From Diphasiastrum complanatum (lineage: Eukaryota; Streptophyta; Lycopodiopsida; Lycopodiales; Lycopodiaceae): a DNA stretch of 64,000 nucleotides. The notes under the pieces are model-generated. The model worked only from the letters and a program-made list of their open reading frames with translations. It ran no database searches and had not been told where the DNA came from. The position numbers and the translations under genes were made by a program. Of this stretch, positions 11,991 to 24,135 are shown piece by piece. The stretch lies in NCBI GenBank assembly GCA_029204225.1, contig CM055095.1:19617450-19681449 (forward strand), read 5' to 3'. Each line of letters opens with the position of its first letter. Position 1 is the first letter of the stretch.

Positions 11991-12960
11991 GCTGAGCTTC
12001 TTATGGAACAACTTGAAGACCTAAAGAAAAAGGTGAGAATAAGGATTATCTGAACTTGCATAATATTACACTTAAAAAATGGCACTTTGTTTGGTTGATC
12101 ATTTAGTAAAAGTATTCTATTTTGATTGTCTTTATGACCAACTTGGTGCTAGATTGACAAGAAGATACCATATAATAATTATTTATAAAACAAAAGCCAA
12201 TACTTGTTGATATCATATGAGAGTAAAACTACATACAAAATATATAAGCATTTAGTGAATGCCATGTCATAAAATGCCACGTCATATCTATCTTATGTTA
12301 TAATTTCATATGACATGCTATCATATTTGATAATATACGATGTTTTGACTTCACAAATGTGAATAAGAACTAAAAATATTTATAGTGTGTAATTCAAAGT
12401 AGATATGAGGTTTTAATTAATTTTTTAACTTTTACAAAAAAAAAAATTTACATCAAACATTTGAAATTTTTAATATCAAGAGCATCATTTAAGAGATGAT
12501 AATGAAATTTTCTACAAGAATGCTCTTTGAAACCTCCAAAAACTGACTGTGAAACTTCAAATCTAATATTCAAAATCATACTTTTTACTTTACTAATATT
12601 TTTTTTGGAATATAATGATAAAGATACATGCTTACCTTTGAATGTTTTGTTTTACTCAGCTTGCAGATTCAGAAGAAATCACACATATAACGACTCGACA
12701 ATTTTCCATATTGCTAGATCATGAATCCTCAAAATTTAACGATAAATTCAGTTTGCAAATTGCTAAATCAAAGCAACCAAATGTAGAAGAGATTTCGCAA
12801 GAGAGTTCGAGTTCTCAAATATCACTTCAACTAAGGTATGAAGTATTGCCTATTTTATCAAATTGGTTTACATCGTCTTAATTAAAAAATTAACTCAATC
12901 TGACATTTGTCCTTGAAATAGGCTCTGTGGTCATTCCAATAACACGTCAAAACAGGAGTC
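11991..12960 (+). pseudogene. Possible MIKC-type MADS gene remnant (K-box exon and a later exon)
   Basis: A 42-nt exon candidate at 11991-12032 is flanked by tttgttag and gtgagaat splice sites and encodes AELLMEQLEDLKKK. In land-plant MIKC MADS-box genes the K-box helix is encoded partly by 42-nt exons with exactly this kind of sequence (family knowledge). A second exon candidate (after tttactcag, about 12658 to 12836, donor aag/gtatg) encodes SKQPNVEEISQESSSS and ends near SLQLR, like a MADS C-terminal exon. A third short block follows an acceptor at 12920. No MADS domain is in the window and the second 42-nt exon was not found. Could also be chance. Confidence 0.3.
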
Positions 12961-14615
12961 AGATGGAAATATCAAGATTTCATGATTGGAACTAGTGGTA
13001 AGATTATACTAGATTCGTTTATTAAATTGACTCGTTCAAAACATATTCGCATAGCTTATAGTTATTATATAGTCATTATTCATTAGATAGCTAATGTTAG
13101 AAGAAACTTATGTAAGATGAGATTTTATGCACATTTATGAAATATTGATTATTGTAATTTATGTCTTATAAAACAATATACTAACTTAATTTAGAAAAAA
13201 GCCAAAATACATGTGTATTTCTATATTTGTACCAATTTAAAATAGGTTTTTTTTTTTTACTTGCGTGCTTCAATTAATTACAAGACTCAATTTATTTTTC
13301 AATACTATATAACATAGTTTGATACATAATATCATACATGGACTTTATGCAAATAGCAAAACATTTCATGTGTTTTTAAACACTACATTTTTTTTATTGT
13401 TAATATATTTACTTATATACATTTATCTATAACTAGTGCTTTGAGAAGAAGTACTCATTGACAATATGATTGATTTTTGGAGTATACTAGTTTATGTTAT
13501 AGATCATTTTTATAAAAATAACTGAATTTTATTTTTTCATGCACTGCTCCATATGTGAACATTGGAGTTCTTGGGCCCTCCGAAAGTTATTACTCCAATC
13601 ATTCTTTGATACACAATTTTAATCTAATTGGATTGACAAACCATTCAACAATTTTGTTATCTATTTTTATGAATTCCAATCTCTATTATTCTATCTCAAT
13701 TTTATTTGTGAAAAATACAAAAGGTTATATTGATTAAACGTTGTAAATATGTATAAAGGTGGACTTCACAAGTGTGGAGGCTATTCCCACCTGTAAAATT
13801 TAGGTCTTCTAGAAAGTTTGCTATGATTGGACCAAAATTTGGTAGAGGTAAAGTAAAAGATAGGACATGATGAGAGGCAACTCACACGTGTCAAATCTGA
13901 CTCATCGGCTCAACCCTTATGTATATGCTCTTTGGAATCTCATTTCATCAATGAAAAATTGGAGAGAGTTTGACAATTTTGAGATTTCTAGCTTCAAGCT
14001 TCAGTGGAACTCAACATCCTCATACGAAGCTCCATGATATTCAAACGGTCGCTCCTTTGAGCTTGCATAGTTCTCCTACAATGTCAAGGACCATCAATGG
14101 TTCAATAGGTCTGCCAATGCTGAACACATTTCAGTAGACAGATTATGTCTCAAACCTTACCGCAGGGGTGCATAGTATCATGTTCATTCCATAGTTTAGA
14201 TAAACTCATGGTAAATTATTTTAGCTCATGGAGAGCATCTATGCAACTCCATGTAGCTCAAAACAAGAGTGCAACAACAGAGCTCTTATGGCTATACACA
14301 CAATTAATGAGAGTCAGAAACCAGAATGTTCTCAACTTGTTGTACTAGAAAACAAGGTCCATGACTTAGATAGTAAGGCCATCCTCCAGAGTAGCACTCA
14401 TTGAAGTGGACGAATGCTATTCTAGCATGCGAGATAAGGAAATGCTTGAAGTGTATCAAGTCCGATACATCTCTCATATGTATGATGTATCCTTGTTGAA
14501 GATTATCCTCGTGACAAAGATCCACAAGCTCTGTTGATGAATTCAACGGCAAGGATTGATGAAACTTTGAGAGCCACAATTGCTTGTATATTAATCATAG
14601 AACCGCTCAACTTTG
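12961..14615. other. No gene seen; AT-rich, target DNA of C7
   Basis: AT-rich non-coding sequence. Between about 14145 and 14560 there are short open frames (for example LIEVDECYSSMRDKEMLEVY) without a family I recognise; they may be an older insertion into which C7 landed. Confidence 0.35.
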
Positions 14616-14832
14616 TGTCAGTTGGGTGAAAGTCTACATCAACTGAAAACAAAATTGCATTGTGGGAACGTGGTGTCTCTGTCACGTGTCAGCTTGTGAA
14701 AGACTGAGTCAATCAATAAATACACATGTACCACTGCATAGTTTTCAATCGAATGTACTTCAGTTGTCTCAGGGTTCTGATGACTAGTCTCATGTCTTCT
14801 TTCAATATTGTATGTTTTTTGAATGTTGCTCT
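14616..14832 (+). repeat. Left LTR of C7 (homologous part)
   Basis: Aligns with 17303-17520 with scattered substitutions. Similarity stops at gttgctcttaaa near 14832, after which the left side has different sequence, so the true LTR end may lie further right. Confidence 0.7.
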
Positions 14833-15201
14833 TAAAAAAGGAAGACATTGAGTGTTTGAAGGAGATAATAACTTGTTTCTTCACGACTCCTGGTTTTCTG
14901 TTTTTTTCTTATAGTACTGTCTGTTTCTTCCAGTGAAGTCGAATGACTTGGAGTCCTGATTTTGAGTCTGGATATCTAACGTCTATTTCATAACAGAGTT
15001 CAAATATAGCAGGTAGCTATTGATGAAGAGTACTATTTCCTTGGGAGCAAATCGTGATGTTTTGTACCTTCACTTTTGTAAAGAACAGAAAGAAGTCTAG
15101 TTTCTTTCTTACGTTGTTTACTATTTTTCATATCCTTTTACATCTGTGACTTGGTTGTTTCCACGATTCTTGCTCGTAATAGATCATTTCTTATCTGAAG
15201 T

Positions 15202-17264
15202 ATGGAACCCAAACTGATAGAAAAATTTGAAGGGGATAATTTTGGGTCATGGAAACTAAAAATGAAGATGATGTTGATAGAAAAGGATTTATGGGACGTT
15301 GTTTCAGGGGAAGAGCAGAGACCAGCAGATGTTGCAGAACTACGAATATAAGAAAAAAGAGATGCAAAGGCATTAGCAACCATTATTCTTAATCTGAAAG
15401 ATTGACAGCTAAGCCATGTTAGTAAGTGCAACACTGCCAAGGATGCATGGGATGTTTTGGTAACTACATATGAGACCAAAAACCTTGCTCATCAAGCATA
15501 CCTGAGACAACGATTCTTTACGTTCAAAATGGATTAATCATTACCTATGATTGAGCATATCATCAGTGTGAGGATGATTGCAGATCTATTAACATCAATT
15601 GGCTCTACAGTGTCAGATGTGGAGTTCATGTCTAGTCTACTTACTTGTCTCCCATCATCATATAAAATCCTGAGCATTTCTCTTGGTAGTCAAATTGGAA
15701 GACTAACAATGAGTGAAATGATTGGACAACTATTACAGGAGGAGATCCGACAGAAAAGTGACAGACCTGCTGGAGAAGAGATGCTTATCAGCAAAACAGA
15801 AACAACAGAAGTATCACAATGCTTAGCACATCAAGCCAAATTCAAAGGAAAGTTTAGAGGCTCATGTCATTATTGTGAAAAGTATGGACACATGGCCAAG
15901 TTTTGCAGAAAAAAGCAGTATGATCTGAAGAAACAAGAAAGCAATATAGCTGATCAAGATGAACAACTATTGGTAGGAGCATTTACAGCAAATGGATCAC
16001 AAGACTGGTTCATAGATTCTGGTGCTAGCCAACATATGACTTGTCAAAAGGAGATTCTGATGAACTATCAGAAACTCATTACAGAAATCAATGTCTTACT
16101 TGGAGATGATGACAGTTCCCATCAAGCAGAAGGCAAAGGAGACATAATCTTCACTGATAATGGAGAAACACATAGAATAAAGAATGTCTTGTATGTACCA
16201 AATCTCACAAAAACATCTAATATATGTTGGACAGGTTGCAAATCAAGGCTATCTCGTTGAATTCAAATCTAAAGGATGTGAACTCAAAACAGCTGAACAT
16301 GTGGTCATAGCAAAAGGCATAAGGAGAGGTTCCTTGTACAAGCTAGTTGGAACACAAGGACCAGAAAAGGAGACTTAGAGAAATTGAATGGCAAATATTA
16401 GCTGGAACCTCATTTGGCATCAACGCTTGGGACATGTACTCTATTCAACAATGAAGGTGATGGTGACAAATAACTATGTCAGTCTGAGGCTTAATTCAAA
16501 AGTTCCAACAGAACTATGTGAAGACTGCACTTATGGAAAGCAACACCGAGCTCCTTTTCCAAGATATGAATCAGCAACCTCTAAATCCTTGAATTGGTAC
16601 ACTCTGACTTATGTGGTCCCATGAGTGAAACTTCTTTAAAAGGTGCAAGATATTTTTTGACATTCATTGATGATTGTTCAAGAAAGGTATTTGTTTATTT
16701 CTTGAAGACAAAGGATGAAACATTTGAATACTTTGTGAAGTTTAGAAAATTAGTGGAAGTACAGACAGGACACAAAATTAAAAAACTCAGGACTGACAGG
16801 GGTGGGGAATACATTTCAAACGAAATGAAAGATTTATGTGAGAAAGAAGGAATTATTCATCAGTACATTGCACCCTACTGCCCTCAACAAAATGGAATAG
16901 TTGAACGTAAAAACAAGACAATTGTTGAAATGGCTAGAAGTATGTTAAAGCTCCAGTACAGAAGCTGACTACATGGCTACAACACACATGCAGCTAAACA
17001 GACCATTTCATTAAGAAACTTAATGAAAGAAATTGGTTTGAACAAACCAAAGCAACTGTTATGTACTGTGATAACATTAGCTGTATTGCTTTAGCAAAAA
17101 ACTCAGTCTATCATTCTAGAACAAAGCATATAGACATTCAACAGCATTTCATCAGAGAAAAATTACTGACAGAAGAGATTAACTTAGAATTCTGTCCTAC
17201 TGAGGAACAGCTTGCAGATGTATGCACAAAATCTTTAGGCAAAGCAAAGCCTAGCAATATGTAG
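15202..17264 (+). pseudogene. C7 gag-protease-integrase with RNase H tail
   Basis: Gag begins at ATG 15202 (MEPKLIEKFEGDNFGSWKLK) with stops near 15350, 15404 and 15536. The zinc knuckle CHYCEKYGHMAKFC (about 15867-15908) and protease WFIDSGASQHMT (about 16008-16043) are in the ORF at 15547-16260. A frameshift follows near 16230. The HH-CC part (IWHQRLGHVLYSTMKVMVTN, CEDCTYGKQ) and integrase core (FIDDCSRKVFVYFLKTKDE, LRTDRGGEY, PQQNGIVERKNKT) follow. At about 16968 the text jumps to the end of RNase H (YCDNISCIALAKN, HIDIQQHFIREKL), so the last integrase part, RT and most of RNase H are deleted. Confidence 0.85.
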
Positions 17265-17302
17265 AAAATTGGAACTGTCCTCTCACTGCGCTGAAGGAGA
17301 AG

Positions 17303-17520
17303 TGTTAGTTAGTTGAAAGTCCACATCAACTGAGAACAGAATTGCATCGTGGGAACGTGGTGTCTATGCCACGTGTCAGCTTGTGAGAGGCTGAGTCAAT
17401 CAATAAATACACATGTACCGCTGCATAGTTTTCAATTGAATGTACTTCAGTTGTCTGAGGGTTCTGATGACTAGTCTCATGTCTTCTTTCAATATTGTAT
17501 GCTTTCTGAATGTTGCTCTT
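17303..17520 (+). repeat. Right LTR of C7 (homologous part)
   Basis: Begins TGTTAGTTAG after the purine tract gaaggagaag at 17293-17302. Alignable to the left LTR up to gttgctcttaaa near 17520. Sequence beyond (attctgtatctactaaatac) may still be LTR. Confidence 0.7.
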
Positions 17521-20210
17521 AAATTCTGTATCTACTAAATACTTCACTTTGTGTAGATCTGATGATGACCAACAGTCAGAGTTTAGCCATAGGAGAGATC
17601 AACAAACACCCTTTGATAGATCACTCTCAGATTGAATACTGTTGTAGATCAGCGCTCAAACTCTTGCATAATCATTCCGATCCCGGCTTTAATGCAGAGT
17701 TCAGACAGCTCCAGAATTCAGTCAATAGATGCACTGTAAGAAATTTCAGATATCGACACTCCAAATCATGCATCAAGATCTATCATCCATCGATTGACAA
17801 GTAAATTAAACTATGATCCAATGCCCAGAAGTTTATGCTTAACCAATAGGTAATGAGTATATAGAATTTGCCAACACTCGGATAGGGAGAAAGCAATTAT
17901 GAATCTTACAGGATTCGATTGTGCCTCATCGCACAGGTGGATACGAAATAGCCCTGAGCCACTGTGAACAGATCACAGCTCAAAAAAAGTAGTAGTAAAC
18001 ATGAGCTAGTACTCAGATGGCACTCATGTAAGTCATGAATTTGTGCTTAAAGTGTGCACTCAGAATGATAGTCATTAGTGCTCAGTCAGCTGACAAAGAG
18101 AACACTATTTCATTACTCAAAAGGAGTGAAATGAATCAACGCCCAGATGGCTAGACTTGTGTTCAGCTCTCCTCATATCACTGCTATTAGAAGTGAGCAC
18201 ATTGCTGTTGTCATTGATCTGTTGCAATACATGTTCTTAGGTGGTGCAGCCCTCTGCAGGTACATCATGTTGGACATCGCACTCAAATGTTGAGCAACAG
18301 TGGTACGTCGTTCAAGTAGTTTGATGGTTGTGCTCATAACACATTCTGATAACATTCTACATCGATGCAATTAGCTCGCTTAAGGAGCTAAAGTCTAGAG
18401 TGGGGAATGTCTCTCCATTGCTCACCCATTTCTCGCAAGAACAAGTTTTTTAAGTCATAAACAGGACGAGTCTCTGCAATGAGTCTCAGTCAGCATGCGT
18501 ACGGTGTCTCCTTGATCTCTCCATGCAATTCCACGTGAAAATTTGGACTCTCCTTCTCATACCACCTTTCTAAAAGGACCATAGGACATAAAGAGAACAT
18601 GAGATTGTCATTCCATGGTCCTAACCAAGGCATTGGACTCTCCCCCCATGGGATTTTTACAAAATGATGAGAAATACAAAGGGTGAGGATTTGTATCCCG
18701 TATACTCACGTGAAGGAGGACTGAATATGGAATAGAATCCAAGTTTTGAGTTGTGTTAACTAAAACTTCCATCTACTAATCTCACAATCTATTTCAAATA
18801 TTTGTATCTATAAGTGTGGCACTTTGTTGTGTTGGAAAAATATAGATATTAGTAGAGATAGTAGTCAATCCACTTGGACTTTTAGTTTTGTTGACATAAT
18901 TAATTGTGTCATGAATATTAGTGAGCCCTATTGTGATCTCAAATTAGACCAGATAAAAGATCCAAGCTAATCATTTTAAAAAAATCAAGAATAATTGGAT
19001 CAAACCAAATCTAAACAATTTGAAAACATTATGTAAATCAAAATTTTGATGACATCTTTCTCTAGTAACTAAAAAAGAAACAAAAATCAATTTTTTACTT
19101 TCAATTCATAGTCTGACCACCATTTAGTGCTAAATTAACATCAATTCTAGTATGCTTAACATGCAAATATTGACATTCAATCATCTCATAATAGAATGTT
19201 TTAACTTAATCAGTCATTTCCTATAGTAAATTACAGAATCATAATTTTACTATGAAAAATTAGTCAAACAAGTATTAACTGCGGAAACACATGATCTAAG
19301 TGATTTAGACTTTCAACAAGTTCAATCAAGCATTGGAGTCTGCAAGATATCCAAATTAATCAAGACTAGCTTCAAAGTTTTGCTACAAATTTGGCAATTG
19401 TTTCTAAAATCACTATGATCAATAAGTACAAAACATTCAATGCAACTTGAAATATCTTTGGGATGGCAAATCATTTTGTTAGCATTCAATTAGTTATGTA
19501 CGTCATCAAATTCAACCAAGAATAGATCATGCTCCAACTTGGCCTTGAAAAGACAATGTGTCTCAACTCAAAAGTTATATCTCATCAACGAATGTACAAA
19601 ATGATTCTCATCAAATTCGTGATGAATCAGCTCAGATCTAAGACCTAGGATTATCCATCAGTAGTATAGTCCTACATCTAATCTAGAAATCATATCCATT
19701 TGGTAGTTGGATTAGGTGAAACATATGCATAGTTACCAAATTCTCTCGAATTAAGCTTATAAAGTAGGACATTGACACTACAATTGAAAGATAGAATCTA
19801 AAAAGATGGACGAGAGAAGCAAAAAGCTCGAGCATCGGGTCCATAGGGTGGCCTTAGGATAAGCCTTGCAAATTTTTGTGAAAGTACAATACTTTTAATA
19901 CGATAAATGAATCTTAAAAGATCCTTAAGAGTGATTATCTACTTGCTTAATCAATGCATCAAGAAACTAGTTAACAAAATTTGATCTAGATTGGCAATTT
20001 TGTGAGAAATGCAAAAAGCCTTATCTATGTTAGTTGTAGGGGTCTTACACTTTTTTATGTCAAGCATTTTGGTGTAGGATGTTGATAGGATGGCATAGAT
20101 GGCAAATTGTCCAATTCCACATGTAATGCCATTCTTGAGCCAAAGTAGTGTAGGAGATAAAACTCGAGCTAAATGGATAGTAGACAAGTGTAGTGATTTT
20201 GCTTGATGAA
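17521..20210. other. No gene seen; unassigned DNA and probable C3 LTR/flank
   Basis: No convincing coding sequence over 2.7 kb. The right part leads without a break into the sequence interrupted by TE-A copy 1 and ending in the C3 primer-binding site, so some of it is probably C3 LTR, but its 5' end cannot be placed because no second LTR survives. Confidence 0.35.
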
Positions 20211-20360
20211 GTTCAAGAGGTCCAATAGGATTTAGAGGTGGAACCATCAATGGTCCAATAGGATTTTAGATATGCTTGAGAATGGTCCAATAGAATCAAG
20301 AGGTGAATGGATCAATGGTCCAATAGGATTAAGAGGTGGTAAACATGCGGTCCAATCATG
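20211..20360. repeat. Degenerate tandem repeat, period 32-33 bp, five copies
   Basis: The core ggtccaatag recurs at 20219, 20252, 20284, 20317 and (as ggtccaatca) 20349. Spacing is 32-33 bp, with flanking aagaggtg and atcaatggtcc also repeated. Confidence 0.8.
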
Positions 20361-20685
20361 TTTGAGCATTGTGTTAGCTCGTGGATCTATAGTATCATTG
20401 TACTTCTCATTTTGATCTAAGTAATAAGTGTTTTTTCTAGCATTCTCTCTCTACCCAAAAGCTATTGGTAGGATTATCTCTCTACCTGAGGAGAAGAGCT
20501 TAATTATACTTAGTTTTATTTTGGAACACTTCTCACACGTGTGTATGTACTTTGGAAGTGAGTTAATGCATGTAGTAGTGTGTTTTCGCCATTGAGAGTA
20601 AGATAGATCTTGAATCTCAATCTAATCTTGATCATTGTGCATTTACACACCTTAGGAGATCTAAATCACATGTAGTGGGCACTCC

Positions 20686-20719
20686 ATTAGAGGAGTTCTC
20701 AATATCAAAAAGACCCTTT
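20686..20719 (+). repeat. TE-A copy 1 left TIR
   Basis: Starts attagaggagttctcaata and ends near aaaaagaccctt; inverted complement of 26981-27014. Subterminal sequence matches that of copy 2's right end. Confidence 0.9.
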
Positions 20720-21011
20720 GTAAAGATACTTTTATTTTTTTTCTTTAGTTTCGACCGTCACCAGGCCCAATCAAAATGCACAAATTTGAAATCTACGTAA
20801 CGTAGTTCAAATTAACTAAAAAATAAAAATGCAATATAGAAAACTTTGAAATTTTGTCCGGGCAGCATGGACATATCCCATTGGTTTCTTCTTCCTACTT
20901 GACACATGCTAATCTGCCCGATGTCAATACCTCAAGTTAAATTTACTTGACTATGCTGGTTAGTATAATGAAATTTTCTAACTATACTAGTTACAGCTAT
21001 AGAAATATAGT

Positions 21012-22472
21012 ATGTAGAGTTACATAAAATATGGTATACGCAATAACTGTGACTATGTTGGCATTCACATTTTAAATGTGATACGGAAAATTGAGATTAA
21101 GTATCATATCAAAGAGATTTTTGGCGCCCAAACTTTGAAAATAGCAATGGCAAAGAGCCCCAGATCTACAATCGAGTCTGTGATTCTTTACAATGAGATA
21201 GATGAAGCTAATACTTGGAAGCCAACAAAATATACAAAGAACTCATGGGTATTGCTGCATCCATCATCAAAGGGCAATTTTTGACAAAAGAAAAGAGCAT
21301 AAATGACCTACAAATCTTATTGGAAAGCAAAAATTTTGGAATTTGAGACTATCCCGGGAGGTCAATCTATATCAAAAGTCTTAGTACATGATATCAATCC
21401 TCATGATTATCAAAAATGTAATTGTAAGTATATCAAAACATATGCACTCTATAGCAATCATAGGTGATTTTCTTTATTGATGCTCTTCAGATTATGATTT
21501 AAATGTTTCAACAATATTATTTTTTTCAGATTTATATCCATCATGCATAAGTGAATGGGAGCCCGCACAATCACTTGCAGAAATATTAGACGTGATTCAC
21601 TTCAATGTTGGAAAGCTGCAATACAGAGGAATAAGTCCAAAGGAACTTGCAAATTGTGGTATCTATTTTTATGAATCTTTATATATGCCACAAACAGATG
21701 GAAGTTTTGACAAGCTTGAAGCAATTCCATTGCCTAGTTTTCAAAGTGATGAGGGGCCTACTCCTGACAACATTGTTTCTGAATCCTTGAGATGGAAGCT
21801 ACTCATTGATATTAGAAATGCTATGAAGATAAGCACAGGCTCAAAAATTGTTCACCTAAGCTAGTATATCTCATTACATATATTTGTTGATTTTTTCTCG
21901 AGTGCTAGTGTTCGTAGGACAACAACTTTATTTGTTTGCAAGGATTTATCAGACGAGACTTTGTCAGATCTCATGGATTAAGGCTGGGATAGTAAAACAA
22001 ATAATTACATAGAATGCAGGATTAAAAAGTCCTTAATGATCTTTTGTTATCATATCAAAAAGCAAATGCTCAGTCTCATATAAAATCTAGCTACCAAAGT
22101 TACAAGAAAATTGAAGGTACATGGCTACCACTGGATCAAGACTTTGAACTAAATGGTCACACAAACCAAATGGAGATAAGCATTATCTACAATGAGGAAT
22201 ATTTGACTATGGTTGAGGTGGAAGAACATTGGAAGCTTGATTTTATCATAACAGAGCTCATGCTATTACAAACCAATCTACCAACATATTTCAGATTTAT
22301 CATCAACGGAAGACTCATAAGTACTTTATGTTTATTGCCATTTCAAAATAGAACAAATTTTACAATTGCACATTCACTAATATTTGCCATGTCACAGATG
22401 CGAAAAAGACAGGAGCTGATAACATGCTGCAAAGATCTACCTACAACAATCACCATTGTGGGAGAACAATAG
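21012..22472 (+). pseudogene. TE-A gene 4 (unrecognised), copy 1
   Basis: Three exons are supported by comparison with copy 2. Exon 1 runs from ATG 21012 (codon 2 is TAG here, TAC in copy 2) to about 21463, ending YIKTYALYSNHR before gtgatttt. Exon 2 is 21540-22316, after ttttttcag, with the recognisable blocks PAQSLAEILDVIHFNVGKLQ, ELANCGIYFYESLYMPQTDG and NIVSESLRWKLLIDIRNAMK. Exon 3 is 22398-22472 (MRKRQELITCCKDL, stop TAG). A Cys-His-like group HDYQKCNCKY lies at the end of exon 1. In-frame stops occur in exons 1 and 2. No known domain seen; probably a transposition accessory protein, by context only. Confidence 0.6.
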
Positions 22473-22667
22473 TTTCAAATAAACTTTAGTAAAAATCTGT
22501 GTATACACTCTTTCATTCAATAAATGAAAGCCCAAATTGGGCATCAATACATGTATTTTGTACTCCCAAATTCATAAACTAGAGCAGCATTTGATACATC
22601 AATGTATATTTTTCTATGAATTCTATACATGTATTTTTATTCTATGCTATCTATATTTGTTCTGATC

Positions 22668-23460
22668 TTAATTTAGTATAACTACATCATCCTTTGCACC
22701 ATCATCAATAACGGGAGGCTGAAGCCTTGCCTTAGCCAGCATACTCAAGATAATTTCTTGTCTAAATCTGTACACCTGGCTTGATGTGTACTCAGGAAGT
22801 GTAAACTGCAAAATAGACCATTCATGTATTAGTAATGGCCAAAAACATCAACAAAATAGAAAACTAATCATGATTCCAAAATAAGAATAAACAGGATTTA
22901 TTACCTTGGAAATATCAACATCTTGCTGAAGGTTGAACCACTCAAAAAATAACTTTGCATTGTATAATGTGTACCACCCACAGCTGAATGAATCATTTTG
23001 CTGGGGTGACTGCAAAATAATTCAACAGACAAGAAATTTATTATGAAACAGAATGAATTAGAATAAAACATTTACATTAGAATATTGATTTCAAAATGTG
23101 ATTAAGAAAGACAGAGTTTACCTCCAAACTGACGATCTGTCAGTCCACAGAATGGGGAACATCTGTAGGAATATATTTACTTAGATATGGAAGGTATATA
23201 TCTACATCCTTATGCGTATTTCTCGCCAAATTCATCTTGACACAAAAACCTTTATTAATATTATCTACAGATCTCTTTATAGAGGTCAGGTTTAACCTCC
23301 AATGGTCACTACAAAATAAGATTGAAATCTCTTTAGCTGCAATTTTGAGAACTATTTCCATTGACAATGCCAATTACTTCGTATGATAAGGGATGAGCAT
23401 ATACTTTGTTGCTGGTGTGAATCCACTTGTCAGACACTGTGACAATGTGTCATTATTCTC
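22668..23460 (-). pseudogene. Ulp1/SENP-like protease part of TE-A gene 3, copy 1
   Basis: Exons on the minus strand, defined against copy 2: 23121 up to about 23460 (upstream junction fused), 22905-23009 and 22668-22805 (stop TAA). The protein shows CSDHWRLNLTSIKRSVDN (catalytic His in HW, Asp 13 residues later), YLPYLSKYIPTDVPHSVD, then PQQNDSFSCGWYTLYNAKLF with the Gln six residues before the nucleophile Cys, as in the C48 family, and ends LQPPVIDDGAKDDVV. A Trp codon after SVD is TGA. The upstream histone-fold part is deleted: at 23460 the sequence jumps into the CPYC gene. Confidence 0.75.
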
Positions 23461-24135
23461 ATGTTTGATATTTTCAAAAGCAGTTCAATGTGTCCGTATT
23501 GCAACAAAAAATGTCGATTGGTTGAATATCAGAGTGGTTTCATACTTTTCTTGCTAGTTCAGATCCCAGATGATGAGGAAGTTTCTGTTGCTGACCCTCT
23601 TTTTGCATCATCCTCTGTTCAGTCAGCTATTAAGGATATCAATCACTTTCTTATCGACACTCCTGATAAGGAAAGTGACTTTATTGATGTAAATACTGAT
23701 GTTCTCCGAGATTCTTTTATTGGCCAAAATACATCTGATGATGAATCCAACCCTATAGAAGAATCGAAATGTCTTTTCAATTTTCCTGTATATTATATTA
23801 ATGACGATGTATATTTTACTACTGTTGATTTATGTAAATTTTTTTACTTTCGTGAAGACGAGATTCTATGTTTATTATTCTGCACATTTTCCGAATTCCC
23901 CGACTTTGTAGATTTTTAAACAGATGACCTTGTTGCTGGTATTGATTTTGATGATGAGAGACTTATGACCGGTGAAGAATGTCTGACTAAGACTTTATCA
24001 AATATAGCTAAGGATGGGTCCTAGATGGGCTTCCCTCGTCCATCATTAATGCATTTCACTCATGATTCCACTTCAGTACGTGGTCATTATATTGATTATT
24101 CTGATCTGGTTGCTGTTGATGATGAAGAATGTGTA
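23461..24135 (+). pseudogene. TE-A gene 2 (CPYC protein), truncated copy 1
   Basis: Starts at a deletion junction with FDIFKSSSMCPYCNKKC, matching residues near position 110 of the copy 2 protein, and runs through QSAIKDINHFLIDTPDK, FPVYYINDDVYFTTVDLCKF, a stop at about 23917 and PRPSLMHFTHDSTSVRGHYI to VDDEEC at about 24133. There it is fused to transposase exon sequence of the opposite strand. First 100 residues and the last exon are missing. Confidence 0.7.

Larger units (their letters stand above)
14616..17520 (+). mobile_element. Ty1/copia element C7, internally deleted
   Basis: Two direct LTR copies flank a short gag-pol: left from 14616 (TGTCAGTTGGGTGAAAG) and right from 17303 (TGTTAGTTAGTTGAAAG). 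They share long blocks such as atgactagtctcatgtcttc. The internal region lacks all of RT: integrase runs straight into the end of RNase H near 16968. LTR 3' ends and target-site duplication could not be fixed. The element cannot move by itself. Confidence 0.8.

Noticed and set aside
17562-18370. Short open frames such as the 80-residue frame at 17562
   Set aside because: No motif, no splice or start context, no similarity I can recognise; probably chance.
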